The position numbers were made by a program, and so were the translations under genes. Below, one piece after another: positions 1 to 3,573 of a DNA stretch of 5,235 nt. The notes beneath the pieces were generated by a model that saw only the letters and a program-made list of their open reading frames with translations, did no database searches and was not told the origin of the DNA. Each line of letters starts with the position of its first letter. Within the stretch, counting starts at the first letter, position 1. This DNA comes from Candidatus Scatomorpha stercoravium (GTDB lineage: Bacteria; Bacillota; Clostridia; Oscillospirales; Oscillospiraceae), in the NCBI GenBank assembly GCA_018716005.1, contig DVKN01000195.1, forward strand, positions 1 to 5,235, given 5' to 3'.

Positions 1-771
1 GAGCTTCGCGAGCGAACGGACGGAGGCGTCGATGTCGCGCGGCGTCACGAACATCCCCCGCGCCGCCTCCTCGTCCGAGAAGCTGGCGGCGTCCACGACG
101 GTCGGGACGCCCAGGGCCAGCACGGGGACGCCGAGGGTGTCTCTCGAAATCGCGGCGCGGTCGTTGCCCACGCCGGAGCCGGGGACTATGCCCGCGTCGC
201 TGAGCTGCACCGTCGAGCAGAGGCGGTCGAGGGAGGCCGCGGCCAGCGCGTCGACGACGACGAGCTGCGCCGGCTTTGTGAGCCTGACGAGCGAGGCGAG
301 GAGCTCGGCGCTCTCGATGCCGGTCGAGCCGAGGACGCCGGGACGGGCGATACAGACGGGGGAGAGCCCCTGCACCGCCTCGGGCGCGGCGGACTTCAGA
401 TGCCGCGTGGCGAGGACGTATTCCATCGCCAGCGGCCCCACCGCGTCCGGCGTCATGGCGGCGTTGCCGAGCCCGGCGGCGAGGGTGAGGCCGCCGGGCT
501 CGGGCAGAAGGCCGCGTATGAGCTCCGCGAGCGCCTCGGCGCCGTCGTTGAAGGCCTCCGGCCGCCGCTCCGCCAGCGCGGCGGAGGAGAGGGTGATGTA
601 GGAGCCGATAGGTTTACATAACTTTTTGGAGCCCTCGTCGTCGAGGATATCCACCCGCGTGATTTGATAGCCGCCGCGCTCCCATTCCCTCGCGGTCACG
701 CCGCGGAGCTCGCCGGCGCCGCTGCGCTCGCGCATTTCGGCGGCGAGGTCGGTGCGGAAATTAGCAGTCAT
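1..771 (-). CDS. gpr: GPR endopeptidase (germination protease), C-terminus cut by window edge
   Basis: GPR is made in the developing forespore as a zymogen and, on germination, degrades the small acid-soluble proteins that coat spore DNA. The visible 257 codons show the family signatures in order: FRTDLA at residues 5-10 (self-processing region), GLGNAAMTPDAVGP at 100-113, ATRHL at 121-125, PGVLGSTGIES at 144-154, VVVDALAA at 171-178, QLSDAGIVPGSGVGN at 189-203, TLGVPVLALGVPTVVDA at 212-228, and VTPRDID at 242-248. D109 (TPD) and D174 (VDAL) match the conserved aspartates proposed as catalytic in Bacillus GPR. Only about 10 residues separate VVDA from the VTP motif, so the long Bacillus insertion is absent and probably only about 15-25 C-terminal residues are missing. 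The ATG at 769-771 follows a weak GAAAGG ribosome site (784-789) at 12-nt spacing. It leaves only four residues before FRTDLA. The gene is divergent from rpsT. Confidence 0.96.
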   Translation of the reverse strand, partial: MTANFRTDLAAEMRERSGAGELRGVTAREWERGGYQITRVDILDDEGSKKLCKPIGSYITLSSAALAERRPEAFNDGAEALAELIRGLLPEPGGLTLAAGLGNAAMTPDAVGPLAMEYVLATRHLKSAAPEAVQGLSPVCIARPGVLGSTGIESAELLASLVRLTKPAQLVVVDALAAASLDRLCSTVQLSDAGIVPGSGVGNDRAAISRDTLGVPVLALGVPTVVDAASFSDEEAARGMFVTPRDIDASVRSLAKL

Positions 772-806
772 TGTGTCTCAGCGCCTTTCGTATACCAGAT
801 ACGGTA

Positions 807-835
807 TAGTCTTGGTAGGCTGAGCCGCGATATGC
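807..835 (-). promoter_or_regulatory. Candidate forespore (sigma-G/F type) promoter of gpr
   Basis: Read on the minus strand, GCATA (835-831) is followed after 17 nt by AAGACTA (813-807). Known sigma-G promoters resemble GHATR, about 17-18 nt, then CATWHTA, so the -35 fits fully and the -10 fits at five of seven positions. Transcription would begin near 800, about 30 nt before the gpr start codon. Forespore control is what is known for gpr in Bacillus. The site itself is inferred from sequence alone. Confidence 0.4.
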
Positions 836-865
836 AAAAGAGAGGCTCAAAATGCGAAAAAGTGC

Positions 866-894
866 TTGCTTTTTGGCTTCACGGATGGTAAAAT
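866..894 (+). promoter_or_regulatory. Sigma-A promoter of rpsT
   Basis: TTGCTT (866-871) and TAAAAT (889-894) are separated by exactly 17 nt, and TGG directly before the -10 forms an extended -10. This is close to the housekeeping consensus, as expected for a ribosomal protein gene. The start site would fall near 901, giving a leader of about 50 nt before rpsT. Confidence 0.75.
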
Positions 895-901
895 AACAGT
901 C

Positions 902-920
902 CGTGGGTTTACGGCTCACG
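902..920 (+). other. Small hairpin at the 5' end of the rpsT leader
   Basis: CGTGGG (902-907) can pair with CTCACG (915-920) around a 7-nt loop, with one G-U pair. It lies at the predicted transcript start, so it could stabilise the mRNA 5' end or take part in S20 autoregulation. The stem is short and the role is inference. Confidence 0.3.
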
Positions 921-930
921 CAAATTTATA

Positions 931-948
931 GGAGGAGGTGGCAAGGAG
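931..948 (+). promoter_or_regulatory. Double Shine-Dalgarno region of rpsT
   Basis: Two purine-rich sites precede the rpsT ATG at 952. GGAGGAGGTG (931-940) ends 11 nt upstream, and AAGGAG (943-948) ends 3 nt upstream. Neither spacing is ideal, one being long and the other short. Together they still fix the start, because the protein then begins with the family-typical MPNIKSA. Confidence 0.6.
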
Positions 949-951
949 AAT

Positions 952-1215
952 ATGCCCAACATAAAGTCCGCTATGAAGCGTGACGCCAAGAGCAAAGTCG
1001 AGAACGCCCGCAACCGCGCGCAGAAGACCGCGCTCAAGACCGTCATGAAGAAGTTTGACGCGGCAGTAGCCGAGGGCAACAAGGAGGCAGCTGCCGGCAC
1101 CTATAAAGTTGCTGTCAAGTCCGTCGACCGCGCCGCGGCCAAGGGACTGCTCCACAAGAACAACGCGGCTCATAAGAAGAGCGCCATGGCCCAGAAGCTC
1201 AACGCCATGAACTGA
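952..1215 (+). CDS. rpsT: 30S ribosomal protein S20
   Basis: This 87-residue protein is full length for bacterial S20, a helical 16S rRNA-binding protein of the small subunit body that assembles early. It begins MPNIKSAMKRDAKSK, the family N-terminus, and continues with the basic stretch NARNRAQKTALKT (residues 18-30) and VKSVDRAAAKGLLHKNNAAHKKS (read as VKSVDRAAAKG then LLHKNNAAHKKS, about 55-77), the conserved C-terminal helix region. The composition is strongly Lys/Ala-rich as expected. The gene is single, with its own promoter (866-894) and a terminator directly downstream (1229-1260). It diverges from gpr, an arrangement I recall from other spore-forming Firmicutes. Open frames on the opposite strand here are shadows. 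Confidence 0.98.
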   Translation: MPNIKSAMKRDAKSKVENARNRAQKTALKTVMKKFDAAVAEGNKEAAAGTYKVAVKSVDRAAAKGLLHKNNAAHKKSAMAQKLNAMN

Positions 1216-1228
1216 GCTCTGCGCAGTG

Positions 1229-1260
1229 AAAGGCCCGTCGGGAACCCCCGGCGGGCCTTT
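1229..1260 (+). terminator. Rho-independent terminator of rpsT
   Basis: AAAGGCCCG (1229-1237) pairs perfectly with CGGGCCTTT (1252-1260), and the inner bases can add CGG/CCG pairs. It begins 13 nt after the rpsT stop codon. The T-run is only three bases long, so termination may rely on the very stable stem and on the hairpins that follow. Confidence 0.75.
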
Positions 1261-1279
1261 CGCTAGGCTGTGCCTAGCG
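1261..1279. repeat. Perfect 8-bp inverted repeat abutting the rpsT terminator
   Basis: CGCTAGGC (1261-1268) and GCCTAGCG (1272-1279) form a perfect stem with a 3-nt loop. It starts at the base after the rpsT terminator stem. No T-run follows it. It could reinforce termination or block 3' exonuclease; function unknown. Confidence 0.55.
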
Positions 1280-1292
1280 ACAATGCGAGTCT

Positions 1293-1350
1293 TTGCGTTG
1301 GCAGTTAGATAACGCAAGCCGCCCGGTAACGAAACTGGGCGGCTTGTTCT
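1293..1350 (+). terminator. Two overlapping hairpins, terminator-like, downstream of rpsT
   Basis: TTGCGTT (1293-1299) pairs with AACGCAA (1311-1317). CAAGCCGCCC (1315-1324) pairs with GGGCGGCTTG (1337-1346), a perfect 10-bp stem followed by TTCT. The two stems share bases 1315-1317, so they compete partly. The second resembles an intrinsic terminator with a poor U-tract. No gene lies nearby to be controlled, so a backup terminator is the simplest reading. Confidence 0.45.
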
Positions 1351-1392
1351 ACGTATAGGGTGGAAGCATGATGAAGGGACAAGGACGCCCAA

Positions 1393-1457
1393 GCAAAACC
1401 GGACACGTGACCTTAATCTACTTAATTTACTTAATTTTTCGGAATGCAAGTGAAAAA
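1393..1457 (+). repeat. Left 65-bp terminal inverted repeat
   Basis: It begins GCAAAACCGGACACG and ends AATGCAAGTGAAAAA. The inverted copy at 2360-2424 differs only at position 1419 (T here, C in the copy). It contains CACGTG (1404-1409) and three tandem 9-mers CTTAATYTA/CTTAATTTT (1412-1438). Homology continues weakly into the G-run at 1459-1465. Confidence 0.9.
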
Positions 1458-1479
1458 TCGGGGGGTGGGAAGACGGCTG

Positions 1480-1531
1480 CCGCAACGTCCGTTCCCCACC
1501 CAACCGTAGGGGTCGGCGTCCTCGACGACCC
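1480..1531 (+). repeat. 52-bp direct repeat, copy 1 (includes hairpin A)
   Basis: It matches 1762-1813 at 49 of 52 positions, offset 282 bp. It starts CCGCAACGTCCG, passes through a C-rich CCCCACCCAACC stretch, and ends with hairpin unit A. Two of the three differences are a compensating pair in the hairpin stem. Confidence 0.85.
1506..1531 (+). repeat. Hairpin repeat unit A
   Basis: The unit starts GTAGGGG. Bases 1510-1518 pair with 1523-1531 around the loop TCCT (1519-1522), with one G/A mismatch (1516/1525). Same family as units B to F; the pair at 1513/1528 is T-A here and G-C in unit B. Confidence 0.8.
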
Positions 1532-1535
1532 GCGG

Positions 1536-1550
1536 GTTGCCATTCGCGAC
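1536..1550 (+). repeat. 15-bp box next to hairpin A, inverted copy at 2152-2166
   Basis: GTTGCCATTCGCGAC lies 30 bp from the start of hairpin A. Its exact reverse complement at 2152-2166 lies 31 bp from the start of hairpin F. The hairpin plus box therefore behaves as one module of about 45 bp, present at both sides of the island in opposite orientation. Confidence 0.8.
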
Positions 1551-1578
1551 CACCTATATTTTAAGATGAGCCGACGAT

Positions 1579-1590
1579 GCCGCTAGCGGC
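1579..1590. repeat. Perfect 12-bp palindrome
   Basis: GCCGCTAGCGGC is self-complementary over all 12 bases. It sits in the left half of the island between hairpin A and the second palindrome family. It could be a protein-binding site or a cruciform seed; nothing shows which. Confidence 0.5.
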
Positions 1591-1599
1591 GACGTTCGA

Positions 1600-1642
1600 C
1601 CCCTCAGGCGCTGCGCGCCAGCTCCCCTTCCGAAGGGGCGCT
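1600..1642 (+). repeat. Second palindromic repeat family: two adjacent stem-loops
   Basis: GGCGC (1607-1611) pairs with GCGCC (1615-1619) around TGC. Directly after, AGC-T-CCCCTT (1620-1629) pairs with AAGGGG-C-GCT (1633-1642) around CCG with one mismatch. The preceding CCCCTCA and the two-hairpin layout resemble palindromic repeats I recall from Oscillospirales intergenic regions. It is unrelated in sequence to the GTAGGGG units. Confidence 0.6.
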
Positions 1643-1652
1643 ATAGGGGCGT

Positions 1653-1706
1653 ACAGCGTATCGTACGTTACAGAAGGGAGTGTGCCCTTCCTCACTTCTA
1701 CGCTGT
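1653..1706. repeat. Nested hairpin with 8-bp outer stem
   Basis: ACAGCGTA (1653-1660) pairs with TACGCTGT (1699-1706). Inside, GAAGGG (1673-1678) pairs with CCCTTC (1685-1690). Both stems are perfect. No T-run follows, so this is not an obvious terminator. Confidence 0.5.
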
Positions 1707-1708
1707 AA

Positions 1709-1770
1709 ACGTTGCGGAAACGTACATATACATACCGGTTTCTATACACTCTACCACTATTCCGCAACGT
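1709..1770. repeat. 11-bp inverted repeat flanking an AT-richer 40-bp spacer
   Basis: ACGTTGCGGAA (1709-1719) and TTCCGCAACGT (1760-1770) are perfect inverted copies. The right copy overlaps the start of the second 52-bp direct repeat. The spacer is richer in A and T than its surroundings and holds TACATATACATA but no convincing promoter. Confidence 0.55.
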
Positions 1771-1813
1771 CCGTCCCCCACCCAACCGTAGGGGGCGGCG
1801 TCCTCGACGCCCC
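1762..1813 (+). repeat. 52-bp direct repeat, copy 2 (includes hairpin B)
   Basis: It matches 1480-1531 at 49 of 52 positions. Recombination between the copies would delete the 282 bp that hold the second palindrome family, so this stretch may be an insertion or tandem duplication. Confidence 0.85.
1788..1813 (+). repeat. Hairpin repeat unit B
   Basis: Bases 1792-1800 pair with 1805-1813 around TCCT, with one G/A mismatch. Its 26 bases are identical to the reverse complement of unit E (2085-2110). The flanks CCCACCC before it and TTCCGTRGGAC after it are also shared with E. Confidence 0.85.
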
Positions 1814-1849
1814 TTCCGTAGGACATCGTACAAGGTATAAATAACGGAT

Positions 1850-1875
1850 GTAGGGGAGGGTGTCCTCACCCTCCC
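1850..1875 (+). repeat. Hairpin repeat unit C
   Basis: GTAGGGG start; 1854-1862 pair perfectly with 1867-1875 around TCCT. Five of the nine stem pairs differ from unit A, and every one is still paired: for example, 1857/1872 is A-T where A has T-A, and 1860/1869 is G-C where A has a mismatch. Confidence 0.8.
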
Positions 1876-1907
1876 TCTCGCCGTGAGGCGAGAAACGGCG
1901 GTGAGGA
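1876..1907 (+). repeat. GNRA-loop hairpin able to compete with unit C
   Basis: TCTCGCC (1876-1882) pairs perfectly with GGCGAGA (1887-1893) around GTGA, a GNRA-type tetraloop in RNA. Just outside it, GGTGAGGA (1900-1907) is the exact complement of TCCTCACC (1863-1870), which holds the loop and right arm of unit C. The two folds exclude each other. Confidence 0.5.
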
Positions 1908-1950
1908 TGGGTGGTTGATATAACCCACGTTTTCGCAGACCGGCACGCAA

Positions 1951-1976
1951 GGGCGGGCGGGGACGCCCGCCCCTAC
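1951..1976 (-). repeat. Hairpin repeat unit D
   Basis: On the minus strand it starts GTAGGGG at 1976. All nine stem pairs are intact and the loop is TCCC. A 7-bp inverted repeat, TTTCGCA (1931-1937) and TGCGAAA (1994-2000), surrounds it. Confidence 0.8.
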
Positions 1977-2263
1977 AACCCGATTGGGACGGGTGCGAAA
2001 TATATGCCGCCGAGCGCATCGTCACACACGATATGTTGGCGAGGTGGGCAGGATAATACCAACGTTTCCCGTCGTCCCACGGAAGGGGCGTCGAGGACGC
2101 CGCCCCCTACGGGTGGGCGGTAAACCCACCGTTCAGCAACCAGACATCGCCGTCGCGAATGGCAACGCAATGGCGCACCGGGGACGCCGCCCCCTACAGG
2201 GGTGGGAGCGTGACGCATCCTCAAGTATGCGAAGGCATATAAAGCCTCGTTGTGAGCAGACAA
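1973..2263 (-). CDS. Doubtful 96-codon frame over the repeats, TTG start
   Basis: This frame is listed only because a consensus promoter (2282-2310) and a GGGGAGG site (2268-2274, 4 nt from TTG) precede it. The translation starts (M)SAHNEALYAFAYLRMR and then carries two PVGGGV-x-x-AP stretches, which are simply hairpin units F and E read through. It shows no recognisable domain, membrane segment or family. Composition follows the repeats rather than the neighbouring genes. I think it is more likely a non-coding transcript than a protein, but a short peptide from its first 16 codons, upstream of the repeats, cannot be excluded. Confidence 0.12.
   Translation of the reverse strand: MSAHNEALYAFAYLRMRHAPTPVGGGVPGAPLRCHSRRRCLVAERWVYRPPVGGGVLDAPSVGRRETLVLSCPPRQHIVCDDALGGIYFAPVPIGL
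2085..2110 (-). repeat. Hairpin repeat unit E
   Basis: This is an exact inverted copy of unit B over 26 bases, with matching flanks. Outer bases CCCAC (2076-2080) and GTGGG (2113-2117) can lengthen the palindrome. Confidence 0.85.
2112..2130. repeat. 6-bp hairpin beside unit E
   Basis: GGTGGG (2112-2117) pairs perfectly with CCCACC (2125-2130) around CGGTAAA. It competes with the extended stem of unit E for bases 2113-2117. Confidence 0.4.
2152..2166 (-). repeat. 15-bp box next to hairpin F, inverted copy of 1536-1550
   Basis: GTCGCGAATGGCAAC is the exact reverse complement of the box beside hairpin A. Confidence 0.8.
2172..2197 (-). repeat. Hairpin repeat unit F (degenerate)
   Basis: On the minus strand it begins GTAGGGGGCGGCGTCC at 2197, like B and E, but the right arm has drifted. 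Six standard pairs and one G-T pair remain of nine. It is the most decayed of the six units. Confidence 0.65.
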
Positions 2264-2281
2264 TATACCTCCCCAATATAT

Positions 2282-2310
2282 ATTATAACATATATATACG
2301 CAACTGTCAA
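2282..2310 (-). promoter_or_regulatory. Perfect-consensus sigma-A promoter inside the island
   Basis: On the minus strand, TTGACA (2310-2305) and TATAAT (2287-2282) are separated by exactly 17 nt, with TGT before the -10 (extended -10). Upstream, the A/T tract AAAAAAATTTT (2331-2321) lies where an UP element would be. Transcription would start near 2275 and run left through hairpins F, E and D. GGGGAGG (2274-2268) would lie at the very 5' end of the RNA. No recognisable gene follows, which is unusual for so strong a promoter. Confidence 0.8.
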
Positions 2311-2359
2311 CAGAAAACTCAAAATTTTTTTCCGCGCGCCTTGCCCTTTGCGGCCCCCG

Positions 2360-2424
2360 TTTTTCACTTGCATTCCGAAAAATTAAGTAAATTAAGTGGA
2401 TTAAGGTCACGTGTCCGGTTTTGC
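2360..2424 (-). repeat. Right 65-bp terminal inverted repeat
   Basis: Inverted copy of 1393-1457 with a single mismatch at 2398. The three tandem 9-mers lie at 2379-2405. Its outer end stops 6 bp before the terminator-like hairpin that follows. Confidence 0.9.
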
Positions 2425-2429
2425 GCGGC

Positions 2430-2448
2430 GGGGCTTTTGCCCCTTTTT
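2430..2448 (+). terminator. Short intrinsic terminator, plus direction
   Basis: GGGGC (2430-2434) and GCCCC (2439-2443) pair around TTTT and are followed by TTTTT (2444-2448). The T-run follows the stem only on the plus strand, so it would stop rightward transcription leaving the island before it runs antisense into the asparaginase gene. For leftward asparaginase mRNA the same stem lies 8 nt after the stop codon but lacks a U-tract. Confidence 0.6.
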
Positions 2449-2451
2449 AGG

Positions 2452-3471
2452 CTATTTCACCCCAGGGGCCTCATCCAGCAGGGGGGCGCGGTTGAGGATG
2501 TCCTTATTTACGGGGGTATAGAAGAGCGCGGCGGCGGAGCGCTGCTCGGGGGCTATGGGGAGGAGCCACATGAGCTTTGTCACGGCGGCCTCGGTGGTCA
2601 TGTCGTAGGCCTCGAGTATGAGCGGGTCCTCGCTCAGGGGGCGGCCGGTGCCGTAGACGGCGAGGTCGCTGCCCTCGTTCTGCACCTGGGTGGTCATGAC
2701 TATGAGCTTGCCCTCCCGGGCGGCGGCGTGGACGCACTCGTGCATCTCCCTCGGGAGCCCGCCGACGCCGAAGCTCTCTATTACGAGCGCGTCCGAGCGG
2801 GAGAGCAGCCACTCGAGCTCCTCCGTATCCGCGCCGGGGATGAGCTTCATGAGCCGCACGCGCCGGTTCAGCTCCGTATAGAAGCGCGGCTCGCCGCCGA
2901 AGGCGGGGACTATGTACTGCGTGACGCGCCCGTCGCGCACGTCGGCTATGTGGGGGTAGTTTATGGACGAGAAGGCGTCGAAGCTCTTCGAGTGCGTCTT
3001 GCGGGCCCTCGTGCCGAGGATTACGCGGCCGTTGAAGACTATCATGACGCCGTGCATCTCCTCCCGGCAGGCGCAGATGAAGCTGTCGAGCAGGTTCACG
3101 CGGGAATCCGTGGTGTCGAAGCCTATGGGCTTCTGCGCGCCGGTGAGGACGACGGGCTTCGCGCCGCCCTGGATGAGGTAGCTGAGCGCCGCGGCGGTGT
3201 AGGCCATGGTGTCGGTGCCGTGGCTGAGGACGAAGCCGTCGAAGCTGTCGTAATTTTCGCGTATGACGCGCGCCATGCCCAGCCACTGCTCGGGGCCGAT
3301 GTCCGTGGAGTCCAGGTCGTAGAGCTGCACGCTCTCCACGTCGCAGAGCGAGCGTATGCCCGGCACGGCCCGGAGCAGCGCCTCCGCGCCGACGCCCGGC
3401 CTGAGCCCCAGGGCGGTGACCTCGCTCGCTATCGTGCCGCCCGTCGCTATGAAGAGAATGCGCTTTTTCAT
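2452..3471 (-). CDS. ansA: L-asparaginase, type I (cytoplasmic)
   Basis: This enzyme hydrolyses L-asparagine to aspartate and ammonia. The 339 residues match the type I family in length and have no signal peptide. TGGTIAS lies at residues 10-16, with nucleophile candidate T13. DSTDIGPEQW lies at 54-63 (substrate-binding Ser/Thr), and HGTDTMAYTAAALS at 84-97 holds the second catalytic pair T86 and D87. VVLTGAQ is at 107-113 and ARKTH, with the catalytic-triad Lys K158, at 156-160. The C-terminal domain has ESFGVGGLP (232-240) and TTQVQNEGSDLAVYGTG (260-276). The ATG at 3469-3471 has a GGGAGG site 7 nt upstream and a promoter at 3491-3519. It stands alone, divergent from proB. The long open frame on the opposite strand is a GC-driven shadow. 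Cytoplasmic location is inferred from family and lack of a leader. Confidence 0.95.
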   Translation of the reverse strand: MKKRILFIATGGTIASEVTALGLRPGVGAEALLRAVPGIRSLCDVESVQLYDLDSTDIGPEQWLGMARVIRENYDSFDGFVLSHGTDTMAYTAAALSYLIQGGAKPVVLTGAQKPIGFDTTDSRVNLLDSFICACREEMHGVMIVFNGRVILGTRARKTHSKSFDAFSSINYPHIADVRDGRVTQYIVPAFGGEPRFYTELNRRVRLMKLIPGADTEELEWLLSRSDALVIESFGVGGLPREMHECVHAAAREGKLIVMTTQVQNEGSDLAVYGTGRPLSEDPLILEAYDMTTEAAVTKLMWLLPIAPEQRSAAALFYTPVNKDILNRAPLLDEAPGVK

Positions 3472-3490
3472 GCTCTCGCCTCCCGTGAGA

Positions 3491-3519
3491 ATTATAACAT
3501 ACGCTTTTAGACTTTTCTA
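3491..3519 (-). promoter_or_regulatory. Sigma-A promoter of the asparaginase gene
   Basis: On the minus strand, TATAAT (3496-3491) is preceded by TGT (extended -10). TAGAAA (3519-3514) lies 17 nt upstream as a four-of-six -35. The start site would be near 3484, giving a leader of only about 13 nt that carries the ribosome site. Confidence 0.7.
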
Positions 3520-3541
3520 TTGGGAAAACGTATGATATAAT
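3513..3541 (+). promoter_or_regulatory. Sigma-A promoter of proBA
   Basis: TATAAT (3536-3541) with TGA before it forms an extended -10. The -35 at 17-nt spacing is TTTTCT (3513-3518), a poor match, so the extended -10 probably carries the activity. It occupies nearly the same bases as the -35 of the asparaginase promoter on the other strand. Confidence 0.7.
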
Positions 3542-3573
3542 ATTTAATCAACGTTCCACGCGGAGGCTTTTGC

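Larger units (their letters stand above)
1393..2424. mobile_element. Non-coding repeat island bounded by 65-bp inverted repeats (MITE-like candidate)
   Basis: The outer ends of this 1,032-bp block are inverted copies of each other (1393-1457 and 2360-2424) with 64 of 65 matches. Between them lie six copies of a 26-bp hairpin unit, a 15-bp box in inverted copies, a 52-bp direct repeat, other palindromes and one strong promoter. No open frame inside resembles a known protein and there is no transposase. I see no clear target-site duplication: the bases just outside the two ends differ. It could be a non-autonomous element moved in trans, or an accumulation of several repeat families between rpsT and the asparaginase gene. 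Calling it mobile is inference; the inverted structure is seen directly. Confidence 0.5.
3491..3541. repeat. 13-bp inverted repeat spanning the two divergent promoters
   Basis: ATTATAACATACG (3491-3503) and CGTATGATATAAT (3529-3541) are inverted copies matching at 12 of 13 positions. Each contains one extended -10 box plus the adjacent CGTA. The CGTA/TACG part goes beyond what the -10 consensus requires. Confidence 0.65.

Noticed and set aside
32..601. 189-codon open frame on the plus strand
   Set aside because: Antisense to gpr; the minus strand carries clear GPR motifs through the same bases.
1280..1360. Possible tRNA or small structured RNA after rpsT
   Set aside because: The hairpins do not form a cloverleaf, and no T-arm or CCA-end pattern is present.
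1381..1392. Target-site duplication at the island ends
   Set aside because: Bases just outside the left end (ACGCCCAA) and the right end (GCGGCGGG) are not direct copies of each other.
916..1503. 195-codon open frame on the minus strand across rpsT
   Set aside because: It covers rpsT, its terminator and the left island end in antisense and shows no conserved protein pattern.
1561..2025. 154-codon open frame on the minus strand within the island
   Set aside because: It translates the hairpin units and palindromes; no domain is visible and the ribosome site is not convincing. Repeat-derived frames of this kind are usually annotation artefacts.
1480..2200. Possible CRISPR array
   Set aside because: The repeated units are few, occur in both orientations, and are spaced irregularly (tens to hundreds of bases), unlike the uniform direct repeats and spacers of CRISPR.
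1984..3510. 508-codon open frame on the plus strand
   Set aside because: It starts in repeats and runs antisense to the whole asparaginase gene. Its residues show no family motif, while the minus strand shows every asparaginase signature. It stays open because the DNA is GC-rich.
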